NCBI GenBank assembly: GCA_030684935.1
Contig: JAUXXH010000042.1
Coordinates: 54,975-118,974, forward strand
From: Pseudolabrys sp.
GTDB lineage: Bacteria > Pseudomonadota > Alphaproteobacteria > Rhizobiales > Xanthobacteraceae
DNA length: 64,000 bases
Direction: 5' to 3'
Each line of letters starts with the position of its first letter. Position 1 is the first letter of the stretch. Positions 1 to 9,122 of this stretch are shown in pieces. A program made the translations under genes and the position numbers. Below the pieces are notes generated by a model that did not search any database, was not told where the DNA came from, and saw nothing but the letters and a program-made list of their open reading frames with translations.

Positions 1-1148
1 AGCATCAGGAGCTTGGCCATCGAGATGTCTTCGGCGGTGCGGTTGTGGATCGGCTCGCCGATGGCCCGGATCGCCTGCGCGAAGTCGTCGACCGAGTGAT
101 GCCGCGGCACATAGCCGGCATCGAAATGCACCTGCGCGGTGCGGCGATAGTCGCGGGTGATGAAGCCGTAGAGGATTTCGGCGAGGAAGCGGCGCTCCTT
201 GGGCCCGAGCCGTCCCATGATGCCGAAGTCGACCGCGACCAGCCGGCTGTCGGTATCGACGAACAGATTGCCGGGATGCATGTCGGCATGGAAGAAGCCG
301 TCGCGCAGTGCGTGGCGCAGAAACGACTGGATCACCTTGTGGCCGAGCGCCGGCAGGTCGATGCCGCGCGCTTCCAGTGCGGCGCGGTCGTTGAGCGGCG
401 TGCCGTCGATCCACTCCATGGTCAGCACTTCGCGCGCGGTGCGGTCCCAGTCGACCGCTGGCACGCGGAAGTCGACGTCGTCGCGGGTGTTCTCCGCCAT
501 TTCCGACAGCGCCGCGGCTTCCAGCCGGAAATCCATCTCCATCGACACCGAGCGCGCCAGTGTCGCCACCGCCTCGACCGGCCGCAGCCGCTGCGCTTCC
601 AGCGACATGGCCTCGGCGCGGCGGGCGGCGAACATGAAGGCGCCGAGATCGACGGCAAAGCGATGGCCGACGCCGGGGCGCAGGATCTTCACCGCGACGG
701 CGCTGCGGACGCCGGCGGTCTCGGTCTCGGCTTTGTGCACCTGGGCGATCGAGGCGGCCGCGACCGACGGCCCGAAGCTGGCGTAGATCGACGCGATGGG
801 CTTGTCGAAGGCGGCGGCGACGACGGCTTCCGCCTGCGCCTGCGGGAACGGCGCCATCTTGTCCTGCAGCGCTTCGAGATCGTGGGCGATGCTCTGGCCG
901 ACGACGTCGGGCCGGGTCGCCATGAACTGGCCGAGCTTGACGTAAGTCGGCCCGAGCCGGGTCAGCGCCTTGCCGAGACGGCTCGAGCCGTCCTTGGCGG
1001 TCGGGCGCTCGATCAGCCGCGCGGCGGCGATGGCGGTGCGGGCCGGCAGCGGCAGCGGCCTGGTGTCGACCAGCGCCAGCACGCCCTCGCGGGCGAAGAC
1101 ATAGCCGGCGCGCGACAGGCGGGTCAGGTGAGAGAAGGCTGCGATCAC
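1..1148 (-). CDS. ubiB: UbiB, ubiquinone biosynthesis ABC1/ADCK-family atypical kinase (partial)
   Basis: Membrane-associated kinase-like/ATPase protein needed for ubiquinone biosynthesis. The first 382 residues are visible and the C-terminus lies beyond the left edge. The family KxGQ motif is at residues 71-74 (KLGQ). It is followed by an Ala-rich nucleotide loop ([10 protein letters not shown]), the VAVK lysine region, the [10 protein letters not shown] catalytic loop and a DFG-type metal site (DFGIMG). The start is GTG at 1148, inside a GTGA overlap with the ubiE stop, so the two genes are probably translationally coupled. A long open frame on the opposite strand is a high-GC shadow. Confidence 0.95.
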   Translation of the reverse strand, partial: MIAAFSHLTRLSRAGYVFAREGVLALVDTRPLPLPARTAIAAARLIERPTAKDGSSRLGKALTRLGPTYVKLGQFMATRPDVVGQSIAHDLEALQDKMAPFPQAQAEAVVAAAFDKPIASIYASFGPSVAAASIAQVHKAETETAGVRSAVAVKILRPGVGHRFAVDLGAFMFAARRAEAMSLEAQRLRPVEAVATLARSVSMEMDFRLEAAALSEMAENTRDDVDFRVPAVDWDRTAREVLTMEWIDGTPLNDRAALEARGIDLPALGHKVIQSFLRHALRDGFFHADMHPGNLFVDTDSRLVAVDFGIMGRLGPKERRFLAEILYGFITRDYRRTAQVHFDAGYVPRHHSVDDFAQAIRAIGEPIHNRTAEDISMAKLLM

Positions 1149-1921
1149 AGTTTCCAGCCCGAATGCATCGCCACCACGCCGCCGGTCATCGGCGTGAAGC
1201 TGACGCGGCGGAAGCCGGCCGCCTCGATCATCTGCGCGAAGGCCTTCGGCTTGGGAAACTGCCGGATCGATTCGACCAGATACTGGTAGGCCTCGCGGTC
1301 GCCGGTGACCGCGGCGCCGACGCGCGGGATCACCTGAAACGAATAGAGTTCGTACAGCGCCTGCAGGCCCGGCACGTCGACCGACGAAAACTCCAGGCAC
1401 AGAAAGCGGCCGCCGATCTTGAGCACGCGATGCGCCTCGGCCAGCGCGCGGTCGATGCGCGGCACGTTGCGGATGCCGAAGGCGATGGTGACGCAATCGA
1501 AGCTGCGGTCGGGATAGGGCAGCTCCTCGGCATTGCCCTGCTCGAAGGCCACCGCATGATCGAGACCGCGCTTGGCGGCGCGTTCGCGGCCGACGGCGAG
1601 CATTTCGGCGTTTATGTCGCAGACCGTGACGCGGGTGCCGTCGCCGCCGGCCTCGACCACGCGGAAGGCAACGTCGCCGGTGCCGCCGGCGAGGTCGAGC
1701 AGCGCGAACGGCCGGTCGCTGTGGCGCGGCGGTGGATTGACGGCGGTGACGAGGGCCGACTTCCACGGCCGGTGCAGCCCGCCCGACATCAGGTCGTTCA
1801 TCAGGTCGTAGCGCCTGGCCACCGAATGGAACACGTCGTCGACGCGGGCCTGCTTGTCGCGAAGCGGCACGCTCTGGTAGCCGAAATGCGTCTCTTTGCC
1901 GTCGTCGGGGCGTGCTGCCAT
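1145..1921 (-). CDS. ubiE: UbiE, demethylmenaquinone/2-polyprenyl-1,4-benzoquinol C-methyltransferase
   Basis: SAM-dependent methyltransferase that C-methylates the quinone ring in ubiquinone (and menaquinone) synthesis. The product is 258 residues, normal for the family. The SAM-binding motif I reads [11 protein letters not shown], and the N-terminal region ([20 protein letters not shown]) and the IAFGIRNV segment are typical UbiE. I chose the ATG at 1921 because an AAGGAC Shine-Dalgarno-like element lies about 10 nt upstream; the frame also allows a start at 1951. It overlaps ubiB by 4 nt, forming a ubiE-ubiB unit, and is divergent from mutM. Confidence 0.95.
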   Translation of the reverse strand: MAARPDDGKETHFGYQSVPLRDKQARVDDVFHSVARRYDLMNDLMSGGLHRPWKSALVTAVNPPPRHSDRPFALLDLAGGTGDVAFRVVEAGGDGTRVTVCDINAEMLAVGRERAAKRGLDHAVAFEQGNAEELPYPDRSFDCVTIAFGIRNVPRIDRALAEAHRVLKIGGRFLCLEFSSVDVPGLQALYELYSFQVIPRVGAAVTGDREAYQYLVESIRQFPKPKAFAQMIEAAGFRRVSFTPMTGGVVAMHSGWKL

Positions 1922-1982
1922 GAGCCAATAGTCCTTTTCCGGCAGGACCATAGCGCGCGAGGGCGCGGGGCGCTATGTGTGT

Positions 1983-2116
1983 TCACCCTCCCCTGGAGGG
2001 GGAGGGTCGGCCGCCGCAGCGAAGCGAAGGCGGCCGGGGTGGGGTGAACTTCGTCGAACATTCGCCCCCACCCGGTCTGCTTCGCAGACCGACCTCCCCC
2101 TCCAGGGGGAGGCGAA
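1983..2116. repeat. Palindromic intergenic repeat, family A copy 1
   Basis: A compound inverted repeat. The outer arms are CCTCCCCCTCCAGGGGGAGG-like sequences at both ends, and the inner blocks are CCCCACCC-type and GGGTGGGG-type. It fills most of the ubiE-mutM divergent gap and gives an artefactual N-terminal extension to the mutM frame. Related copies lie at 15259-15373 and 23801-23910. The organisation (two hairpins facing each other) resembles REP/BIME-type elements. Confidence 0.75.
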
Positions 2117-2127
2117 GGAAGCAGGCC

Positions 2128-2991
2128 ATGCCCGAACTGCCCGAGGTCGAAACCGTCCGCCGCGGCCTGGCGCCGGCGATGGAAGGCGCGCGCATCGCCA
2201 AGGTCGAGGTGCGCCACCGCGGCCTGCGCTGGCCGATCGTCAAGGATTTCGAACAACGGCTGGAGGGCCAGACCGTCGAGGGTCTCGGCCGGCGCGCCAA
2301 ATATCTGCTGGCCGACCTGTCGTCCGGCGAGGTGCTGGTGATGCATCTCGGCATGTCCGGCTCGTTCCGCGTCGACGCGGGCCAGATCGCCAAGTACCAT
2401 CACGAGAAATCCAAGAGCACGGCGCACGACCATGTGGTGTTTCACATGTCGAACGGCGCGACGGTGACGTTCAACGATCCGCGCCGCTTCGGCTCGATGA
2501 AGATCGTGCCGCGCGGCAAGATGGACTCCGAGCCGCTGCTGGCGTCGATCGGCCCGGAGCCGCTCGGCAATGCCTTCGATGCAGCGATGCTGGCCGCAGC
2601 CTGCGCCGGGCGAAAGACGTCGCTGAAGGCGGCGCTGCTCGACCAGCGCGTCGTCGCGGGGCTCGGCAACATCTATGTCTGCGAGGCGCTGTTCCGCGCC
2701 CGGCTGTCGCCGAAACGGCGGGCCTCGACGATTGCCGGTCGCAAGGGCGAGCCGAATGCCCGCGCCATCGTGCTGGTCGAGGCCATCAAGGCGGTGCTCG
2801 ACGACGCCATCAAGGCCGGCGGCTCGTCGCTGCGCGATCACCGCCGCGCCGACGGTTCGCTCGGCGACTTCCAGCACAACTTCCAGGTCTATGACCGCGA
2901 GGGCGCGCCGTGCCCGGGATGCAAAGGCATCGTCAAGCGCCTCGTCCAGAATGGCCGTTCGACCTTCTATTGCCCGAGCTGCCAGAAGTAG
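2128..2991 (+). CDS. mutM: Formamidopyrimidine-DNA glycosylase (Fpg/MutM)
   Basis: Bifunctional DNA glycosylase/AP lyase that removes 8-oxoguanine and formamidopyrimidines in base excision repair. The product is 287 residues. The mature N-terminus is the catalytic Pro2-Glu3 ([13 protein letters not shown]). A helix-two-turn-helix region follows ([19 protein letters not shown]), and the C-terminal zinc finger has Cys at 262, 265, 282 and 285. The start at 2128 is fixed by the obligatory Pro2; upstream in-frame sequence is translated intergenic repeat and is not part of the gene. It is divergent from ubiE. Confidence 0.97.
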   Translation: MPELPEVETVRRGLAPAMEGARIAKVEVRHRGLRWPIVKDFEQRLEGQTVEGLGRRAKYLLADLSSGEVLVMHLGMSGSFRVDAGQIAKYHHEKSKSTAHDHVVFHMSNGATVTFNDPRRFGSMKIVPRGKMDSEPLLASIGPEPLGNAFDAAMLAAACAGRKTSLKAALLDQRVVAGLGNIYVCEALFRARLSPKRRASTIAGRKGEPNARAIVLVEAIKAVLDDAIKAGGSSLRDHRRADGSLGDFQHNFQVYDREGAPCPGCKGIVKRLVQNGRSTFYCPSCQK

Positions 2992-3067
2992 AGCACCCCG
3001 GGTGACAGGCCGCGCGACCTGTGTCACCGTCGAGTCAACAAATCAAAACAAACGACAGGGAAACGCC

Positions 3068-4027
3068 ATGCGCCGATTTGCTCTCGCTGCCTTGATGATG
3101 GCTGTCACGCTGTCCGCCGCTGCGGCGGATTATCCTGACCGTCCGATTCGTCTGATCGTGCCGCAGGCCGCCGGCAGCGCCACAGACAACGCCGCGCGCC
3201 TGCTCGCCGCGGTTCTCAGCCAGGAAATCGGACAGCAGGTCATCGTCGACAACCGGCCCGGCGGCGCGCTCACCATCGGCCTCGATCTGGTCGCGAAGTC
3301 GGCGCCGGATGGATACACCCTCGGCATGGGCCCGATCGGGGCGCTGGCGATCACACGTCACATGGTGGCGAAGCTGCCCTACGATATCGAGCGCGATTTC
3401 CAGCCGATCGCCCTGGTCACCCGCGGCCATCTGCTGCTGGCGGTGTCGCCGTCGCTGCCGGTCAACTCGGTCAAGGAATTGATTGCCTACGCGAAGGCCA
3501 ATCCGGGCAAGCTGTCCAATGCCTCGTCGAGCAACGGTTCGCCCGGCCATGTCGGCGGCGAGATGTTCAAGGTCGCGACCGACACCAAGATCGTGCACGT
3601 TCCCTATCGCGGCGGCGCCGCGGCGATCCAGGATCTGATCACCGGCCGCGTCGAGGTGATGTTCGAGAGTTTGCAATCGATCGCGCCGACCGCGCAGGCG
3701 GGTACGGTCAAGGCGCTGGCGGTCAGCGGCGACAAGCGGTCGGCGGCGTTTCCCGATTTGCCGACCATCGCCGAGGCCGGCGTTCCGGGCTACTCCGCGC
3801 CGACCTGGACCGGCGTGATTGCGCCCGCCGGCGTGCCCCGTCCGATCGTCGACAAGCTCAATGCCGCGATCAACCGTTCGCTGGAATCGGCGCCGTTCAA
3901 GGAAAAGTTTGCCAAGATGGGCGACGAGCCCGGCGGCGGCACGCCGGAAGACTTTGCCGCGACCATCAAGGCCGACAGCGCGAAATGGGGCGACGTGATC
4001 AAGCGTTCCGGTATAACGATGAACTGA
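3068..4027 (+). CDS. Bug/TctC-family tripartite tricarboxylate transporter substrate-binding protein
   Basis: Periplasmic solute receptor of the Bug (TctC) family. The product is 319 residues with a Sec signal peptide (about residues 1-20, ending AAAA before [12 protein letters not shown]). Typical Bug features are the YPdRPIR(l/f)IVP start of the mature protein, the [11 protein letters not shown] loop and the [14 protein letters not shown] segment. The ligand cannot be read from sequence. No TctA/TctB membrane genes are adjacent, so it is an orphan receptor, which is common in this family. A GACAGGGAAACGCC leader precedes the ATG. Confidence 0.9.
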   Translation: MRRFALAALMMAVTLSAAAADYPDRPIRLIVPQAAGSATDNAARLLAAVLSQEIGQQVIVDNRPGGALTIGLDLVAKSAPDGYTLGMGPIGALAITRHMVAKLPYDIERDFQPIALVTRGHLLLAVSPSLPVNSVKELIAYAKANPGKLSNASSSNGSPGHVGGEMFKVATDTKIVHVPYRGGAAAIQDLITGRVEVMFESLQSIAPTAQAGTVKALAVSGDKRSAAFPDLPTIAEAGVPGYSAPTWTGVIAPAGVPRPIVDKLNAAINRSLESAPFKEKFAKMGDEPGGGTPEDFAATIKADSAKWGDVIKRSGITMN

Positions 4028-4050
4028 AGCCGGTTCGCGCGGAGATCGTG

Positions 4051-4824
4051 ATGGCCTACGAAACCATTCTCGTCGACACCAAAGGCCGCGTTGGCATCAT
4101 CACGCTGAACCGGCCGCAGGCGCTCAATGCGCTCAACCGTGCGCTGATCGGCGAGCTTAGCCAGGCGGTCGACGCCTTCGAGGCCGACGACAAGATCGGC
4201 TGCATCCTGATCGCCGGCAGCGAGAAGGCCTTCGCCGCCGGCGCCGACATCAAGGAAATGGCCGACAAGACCTTCATCGAGGCCTATCTCGGCAACTTCA
4301 CCGCTGGCTGGGACCGCGTCGCGCAGGCGCGCAAGCCGGTCGTCGCGGCGGTGGCGGGCTTTGCGCTCGGCGGCGGCTGCGAACTGGCGATGCAGTGCGA
4401 CATCATCATTGCCGCCGACAATGCCAAGTTCGGCCAGCCGGAGATCAAGCTCGGCGTCATCCCCGGCATCGGCGGCACACAGCGGCTGACGCATGCGCTC
4501 GGCAAGGCCAAGGCGATGGACATGATCCTGACCGGCCGCATGATGGACGCCGCCGAGGCGGAACGCGCCGGCCTGGTGGCACGCGTGGTGCCGGCGGCGC
4601 AGCTGATGGACGAGGCGATGAAGGTCGCCGACACCATCGCCACCATGTCGCTGCCGTCGGTGCTGGCGGGCAAGGAGGCGGTCAACCGCGCCTTCGAGTC
4701 GGGGCTGGCGGAAGGCGTGGTGTTCGAGCGGCGGATTTTCCATTCGCTGTTCGCCACCGACGACCAGAAGGAAGGCATGAAGGCCTTCGTCGAGAAGCGC
4801 AAGGCTGAGTGGAAGAACCGGTAG
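4051..4824 (+). CDS. Enoyl-CoA hydratase
   Basis: Crotonase-fold enzyme that hydrates 2-trans-enoyl-CoA to 3-hydroxyacyl-CoA in beta-oxidation. It has 257 residues. The oxyanion-hole segment is [12 protein letters not shown]. The two catalytic glutamates lie in [11 protein letters not shown] and in the [17 protein letters not shown] block, both intact, so a true hydratase is likely rather than another crotonase-fold reaction. The ATG at 4051 follows GGAG by 6 nt; a GTG three bases earlier is possible. In relatives this gene often sits beside mutM; here the Bug protein lies between them. Confidence 0.93.
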   Translation: MAYETILVDTKGRVGIITLNRPQALNALNRALIGELSQAVDAFEADDKIGCILIAGSEKAFAAGADIKEMADKTFIEAYLGNFTAGWDRVAQARKPVVAAVAGFALGGGCELAMQCDIIIAADNAKFGQPEIKLGVIPGIGGTQRLTHALGKAKAMDMILTGRMMDAAEAERAGLVARVVPAAQLMDEAMKVADTIATMSLPSVLAGKEAVNRAFESGLAEGVVFERRIFHSLFATDDQKEGMKAFVEKRKAEWKNR

Positions 4825-4830
4825 CCGCCG

Positions 4831-6279
4831 CTAATTCCTCACGCAGATGATCCGTACGATCGATGCCTTGGCGTCGCCGGCGGCGGCAGGCTCGGGCGCC
4901 ACATTTTGCGCTGACAGGAATTCGCGGATGGTCGCGGCATCGATCAGCCGCACCGGTGGCAGCACCGGTTCGGCGCTGGCCAAAACGACGCTGCGCAACT
5001 TCATCATGCCGAGGAAGCGGCCGTCGGCGCCGAGCGCGGCGGCGCCGGAAAAGCCCGCCATCGGTACCGGCTGGCGCAATTCAATGCGGCTGCCGTCAAC
5101 GAGGCGCGCCTTGATTTCGGTCAGCGAGCGGCGGCCTTCATGCTGCTTCGGATCGGGAATGCCGGTCAGCGTCAGGTCGCCCGGCTTCGGCGCGTCAACG
5201 TCCAGCCTCATCGGCGTCATCTGCCGCGCGCCATAGAAGCGCAGCAGCGCCAGCCCGCTGTCTCTGTCGTCGGCGATCCGCGCCGTATCGCCGAGGCCTG
5301 CGGCGACGATGACCTGGCAGCCTTCGGTCAGTTTGCGGTCGGTGACGATATGGCCCTGCGCGCTCACGACCAGGCCGTTGCCGTACTCGACCGAGCGGGC
5401 GAGTGCGGCGAACGGCGCGCCGCGCTCCGGAAACGGCGAGAACGCACTGACCATCGCCTCGCTCACCTGCGCGACGATGCCCTCCATCGCCTGGTCGAAC
5501 ATAAGGGTGAAGCCGCGTATCTCGCCATTACGAATGGTGGCGCGTACCGAGAACTTCTTCAGGCCCTGCAGTCCGCGGATGTAGAAACTGTCGCTTCGCA
5601 GCACGCTGTACTCGACCCGGCGCGCGGCCGGCTCGCTCTTCTCTTTCTCGAACAGCGCCGCGAGCTTCAAATTGGGGTCGTTGATGCGAAAGGTTTCGAC
5701 CAGCATCTCGCCGCGGCGGGAGGCCCAGCGCGTGCCGCGCGGGGCTTCGCGGACATGCGGCATCATCCTGGTCGGCAGGCCCAGACGCACGCCGGTGGCC
5801 GGATCGACCATGACGGTCCAGCCGTATTCGGGAATGCCGGCGAATACGTCGGCGCCAGGCAGCGGGTCTTTCGCGGCGTCCGTTTTGGGCACGTCACCTT
5901 TCGCAGTTTCCTGCCTGGCGACGGGCGCCTTTTCCAGCTCCGGTTTGGCGGGCGCGACGGCCGGCCCGGCAATGGCCGCCGGGCGAGCGAGCGGGAGCCG
6001 GACGGTTTCCGCTTCTGCCGCCTCTGGCTTGGCTGTGTCAGGTTTGGTTTCAGTTTTGGCAGGCTCGGCGGCAATGACCGCCGGCCGGGCCGGAGGCAGT
6101 TGCGGAGCCTCAGGTTTTTTGGCGGCGGGCTTTTTTGCTTCGAGCTTCTTCTTCTTCTCAGGAGCGGTTGTGGCGGTGACCGTGTCCGCCTCAAACGGAT
6201 ACGGCGCCTCGTTCTGCGCCGCCGCCGGAACGGCGACCAGCGCACACGCCGAAAACGCTATCAACGCAGCAAAACGCAT
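4831..6279 (-). CDS. Exported trypsin-like protein, probable inactive serine protease
   Basis: A 482-residue protein with a Sec signal peptide (about 1-21, cleaved after VPAAAQ). A Pro/Ala/Lys-rich low-complexity segment follows (about 35-140), then a conserved globular region and a C-terminal trypsin-like half. The Asp-type block (DDRDSGLALLRF) and Ser-type block (GFSGAAALGADGRFLGM) are recognisable. The place where trypsin/DegP proteins carry catalytic His (consensus G.IvTn.Hvv) reads GHIVTDRKLTEGC, so the His appears lost. It is therefore probably a non-catalytic periplasmic protein, and its function is unknown. It converges with the enoyl-CoA hydratase with only 6 nt between them. Confidence 0.75.
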   Translation of the reverse strand: MRFAALIAFSACALVAVPAAAQNEAPYPFEADTVTATTAPEKKKKLEAKKPAAKKPEAPQLPPARPAVIAAEPAKTETKPDTAKPEAAEAETVRLPLARPAAIAGPAVAPAKPELEKAPVARQETAKGDVPKTDAAKDPLPGADVFAGIPEYGWTVMVDPATGVRLGLPTRMMPHVREAPRGTRWASRRGEMLVETFRINDPNLKLAALFEKEKSEPAARRVEYSVLRSDSFYIRGLQGLKKFSVRATIRNGEIRGFTLMFDQAMEGIVAQVSEAMVSAFSPFPERGAPFAALARSVEYGNGLVVSAQGHIVTDRKLTEGCQVIVAAGLGDTARIADDRDSGLALLRFYGARQMTPMRLDVDAPKPGDLTLTGIPDPKQHEGRRSLTEIKARLVDGSRIELRQPVPMAGFSGAAALGADGRFLGMMKLRSVVLASAEPVLPPVRLIDAATIREFLSAQNVAPEPAAAGDAKASIVRIICVRN

Positions 6280-6447
6280 TGCCTTTACGCGATCCTAACC
6301 ATGCAGCCGCGTCACCTTAGCCCATCGCGGAGGGCGCGCAAGACACCGCCGCCGCGACGAAAATGCCGGCAAAGCCTTTGTTTTTTCACGCTATCTCTGG
6401 CCGAAAACCGGTTCCCCCGGTTCGCTTTCCTGCGCTAGGGTAAATGC

Positions 6448-7248
6448 ATGCTCGATGCCGCCGAACTCGAACGCTATGCGCGCCACATCGTCCTGCGCGA
6501 GGTCGGCGGCCCCGGCCAGACCAAGCTCAAGGCTGCGCGCGTGTTGGTGATCGGCGCCGGCGGGCTGGGCGCTCCGGTGCTTTTGTACCTGGCCGCCGCC
6601 GGCGTCGGCACGCTCGGCGTCGTCGACGACGACACAGTCTCACTCTCGAATTTGCAGCGGCAGGTGATCTTCACCACGGACGACATCGGCAGCCGCAAGG
6701 TCGACGGCGCCGAGACCGCAATTGGGCGGCTCAATCCGCACGTGACGGTCGAGACCCACATGGCGCGGCTTGGGGCCGGCAACGCGCTCGATCTTTTTGC
6801 GCAATATGACATCGTCGCCGACGGCTCGGATAACTTCGCCACGCGCTATCTGGTGTCGGATGCCTGTTATCTGGCGAAGAAGCCGCTGGTCACCGCGGCC
6901 GTCGGCACCTTCGACGGCACGCTGACGACATTGCGGGCGCACGAGACGCGCGCCGACGGCATGCGCAATCCGACCTACCGCTGTCTGTTTCCCGAACCGC
7001 CGCCGCCGGGCACGGTGCCGGCCTGCGCCGAAGCCGGCATTCTCGGGGCGCTGCCCGGCATTCTCGGATCGATGATGGCGCTGGAAGTGATCCGCGAAAT
7101 CGTCGGCTTCGGCGAGGGACTGGTCGGGCGGTTGCTGATGGTCGACACGCGCTCGATGCGGTTCGAGACGCTGGATTATGCCTGGGACAAGGACAATCCG
7201 CTCAGCGGCGAGCGGCCCACGATCACGGACCTGAGCGGCCAGCGCTAG
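6448..7248 (+). CDS. moeB: HesA/MoeB/ThiF-family adenylyltransferase, MoeB-type
   Basis: E1-like enzyme that adenylates the C-terminal Gly-Gly of a small sulfur carrier (MoaD in molybdopterin synthesis, possibly ThiS). It has 266 residues. The ATP-binding glycine motif GAGGLG is at residues 36-41. The SNLQRQ segment, the DGSDNFATRYLV block with the catalytic Asp, and the YRCLFPEPPPP...CAEAGILG region are standard. No rhodanese domain is fused. The 3' end overlaps the convergent neighbour by 26 bp. The substrate (MoaD versus ThiS) is not decidable from context. Confidence 0.9.
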   Translation: MLDAAELERYARHIVLREVGGPGQTKLKAARVLVIGAGGLGAPVLLYLAAAGVGTLGVVDDDTVSLSNLQRQVIFTTDDIGSRKVDGAETAIGRLNPHVTVETHMARLGAGNALDLFAQYDIVADGSDNFATRYLVSDACYLAKKPLVTAAVGTFDGTLTTLRAHETRADGMRNPTYRCLFPEPPPPGTVPACAEAGILGALPGILGSMMALEVIREIVGFGEGLVGRLLMVDTRSMRFETLDYAWDKDNPLSGERPTITDLSGQR

Positions 7249-8029
7249 CCTTGCGCGCGTCCGCCTCGAGCAACTGCGCATAGGCGATCGGCAGCAGGCG
7301 GGCCATGATCGCACCCCACATTTGCTGGCCCTTCTCGTCCGCAATCAGGTCCTGCCGGATTTCCACCGCGGTGTGATGCAGGCCGCGCCGTTCGCCATGC
7401 ACCGGGATGGTGTAGTCGGAATCGTCGGTGACGCTGTAGGGCTCGTTGTCGCCGACGGTGAGACCGGCCTCACCCTTGAGCAGCGCCATCAGCAGATGCG
7501 CAAAGCGCGGATCGCGGTTGTACAGCACGCCCGCCTGCCATGGCCGCGTGACGCCCTTGTAGACCGGCGTGAAGCTGTGCATCGCGATCAGCGCGGCCGG
7601 ACGCTGCGCCTGCTTGCGGCGTTCCAACTCGGCTTCGATGGCGTCGTGATAGGGCCGAAAGATGCTCTGGATCCGCGCCTGCCTGTCGGCGTCGGACAGA
7701 CCGATATTGCCCGGCACCGGCGTCAGTTCGCTGATCTCGGGCATCGATGTTGCTGACACCGGCGGACGATTGCAGTCGATCACCAGACGCGAATAATTCT
7801 GCTGGATCAAAGTCGCGTCGAGCGCATCGGCCATGGCGCGGCAGACGCCGGCAATGCCGATGTCCCAGCCGATGTGGCGCTGCCGCTCGGCCTCGGAGAC
7901 CCCGAGGTCATGCAGCGCACGTGGCACCCTGTTACCCGCGTGGTCGGCGACAATCAGGAAAAGCGAGCGGCCGCTTGCATTGAGAACCGTAACGGGGTGG
8001 GGCTCATCGGCCGCCAGAAGCGTATTCAT
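7223..8029 (-). CDS. N-formylglutamate amidohydrolase family protein
   Basis: A 268-residue member of the N-formylglutamate amidohydrolase (FGase) family, zinc hydrolases that release glutamate from N-formylglutamate at the end of histidine degradation. Visible family blocks are VADHAGNRVPRAL, HIGWDIGI, YSRLVIDCNR, IAMHSFTP and the VEIRQDL motif near the C-terminus. No hut genes are adjacent, so a role outside histidine catabolism is possible. The stop codon lies inside the convergent moeB gene (26 bp overlap). It is divergent from the transglutaminase gene at 8140. Confidence 0.85.
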   Translation of the reverse strand: MNTLLAADEPHPVTVLNASGRSLFLIVADHAGNRVPRALHDLGVSEAERQRHIGWDIGIAGVCRAMADALDATLIQQNYSRLVIDCNRPPVSATSMPEISELTPVPGNIGLSDADRQARIQSIFRPYHDAIEAELERRKQAQRPAALIAMHSFTPVYKGVTRPWQAGVLYNRDPRFAHLLMALLKGEAGLTVGDNEPYSVTDDSDYTIPVHGERRGLHHTAVEIRQDLIADEKGQQMWGAIMARLLPIAYAQLLEADARKASAGRSGP

Positions 8030-8139
8030 CGGATCCTTCGGTCGGATTCATGCGTGAAACAGCGGTATAACACCACTAACTACTGTTTATGGCGCATAAA
8101 ATGCATATTAGTAGGGGTTGTCGCTATCCTGGATACAGA
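8030..8139. promoter_or_regulatory. Divergent promoter region, AT-rich, with a small dyad
   Basis: This 110-bp gap separates two divergent genes and is clearly more AT-rich than its surroundings. It contains a 6-bp inverted repeat, AAACAG (8057-8062) and CTGTTT (8083-8088), and an ATAAAATGCATATTAG stretch that could hold a -10 region. No confident sigma-70 pair can be called by eye. Confidence 0.35.
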
Positions 8140-9021
8140 ATGCCGATTCTGACCGTCAAGCACGTCACCACCTACCACTACAAGCAACCGGTCGCCTTCG
8201 GCGAGCACCGCATGATGCTGCGGCCGCGCGACGACAAGGATCAGACGGTGCTGGAGTCGGACATCCGGATCACGCCCGAGCCGACCCAGTTGTCGTGGGA
8301 GCGCGACGGCTTCGGCAATCACGTGGCCACCGCCTGCTTTTCCGGCCGGGCGCGCGAATTGCGGTTCGAAAGCACCATTCGCCTCGATCACGCGCCGGCT
8401 GAATTCAGCGCCGACGATATCGAGAGTTTTGCCGGCACCTATCCGTTTGCCTATGCCACCGAAGACCGGGCCGGTCTGGCGCAATACCTTGCGCCGGTAT
8501 CGCAAGACCCGGCCATCGCCGGCTGGGCGGCCGGCTTTCTGGGCGATCGCGGTACGGCAAGGACCAGCGATCTGCTCGTCCACATGACCCAGTCGATCAA
8601 GCGGGAGTTCAAGCATGCGGCCCGGCACGAGAAGGGCATCCAGGACCCGGTCGAAACGCTGACCCTGGAAAGCGGCAGTTGCCGCGACGTCGCGATGCTG
8701 ATGATCGCCGGTCTGCGCTCGCTCGGCATCGCCGCGCGGTTTGTATCCGGGTATCTGCACCTGGCCAACGACGACGATGAGGACCTCACCGGCGGCAATA
8801 CCCACGCCTGGGGGCAGGCCTATATCCCGGGGCCCGGCTGGATTGACTTCGATGCGTCGAGCGGACGGGTCGGCAGCCAGAATCTCGTGCGCGTGGCCGT
8901 GGTGCACGATCCGCGCGAGGCGATCCCGCTGCAAGGCAGCTGGATTGGCAAGGCGTCAGACCATCTGGCCATGAAGGTGGCGGTAAAGGTCCGCGCCGTC
9001 GACGCGGCGGCTACCGATTAG
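8140..9021 (+). CDS. Transglutaminase-fold cysteine protease-like protein
   Basis: A 293-residue protein with an N-terminal bacterial transglutaminase-like N domain (about 1-85) and a transglutaminase-like core. The catalytic triad is complete: Cys181 (SGSCRDVAML), His222 (GNTHAWGQAYIPG) and Asp238 (WIDFDAS). Such proteins are usually cytoplasmic peptidase-like or amidase-like enzymes of unknown substrate. I chose the ATG at 8140, which begins the conserved MPILTVKHVTTYHY; the frame is open further upstream into the promoter gap. It is followed 101 bp later by a second protein of the same fold. Confidence 0.88.
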   Translation: MPILTVKHVTTYHYKQPVAFGEHRMMLRPRDDKDQTVLESDIRITPEPTQLSWERDGFGNHVATACFSGRARELRFESTIRLDHAPAEFSADDIESFAGTYPFAYATEDRAGLAQYLAPVSQDPAIAGWAAGFLGDRGTARTSDLLVHMTQSIKREFKHAARHEKGIQDPVETLTLESGSCRDVAMLMIAGLRSLGIAARFVSGYLHLANDDDEDLTGGNTHAWGQAYIPGPGWIDFDASSGRVGSQNLVRVAVVHDPREAIPLQGSWIGKASDHLAMKVAVKVRAVDAAATD

Positions 9022-9122
9022 GCAGCGCCTGCCGCCCGAATTCATGGAACTTTTGCGGTATTCCGGGCTTAGCATTCGTCCTGCGCAGCGCGGCTGCGCG
9101 GGTGGATGGGGAATTTTGTCGC

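Noticed and set aside
45..1289. Long plus-strand open frame (414 codons) over ubiB
   Set aside because: Antisense shadow of ubiB; composition is His/Arg/Gly-rich and has no recognisable family motifs.
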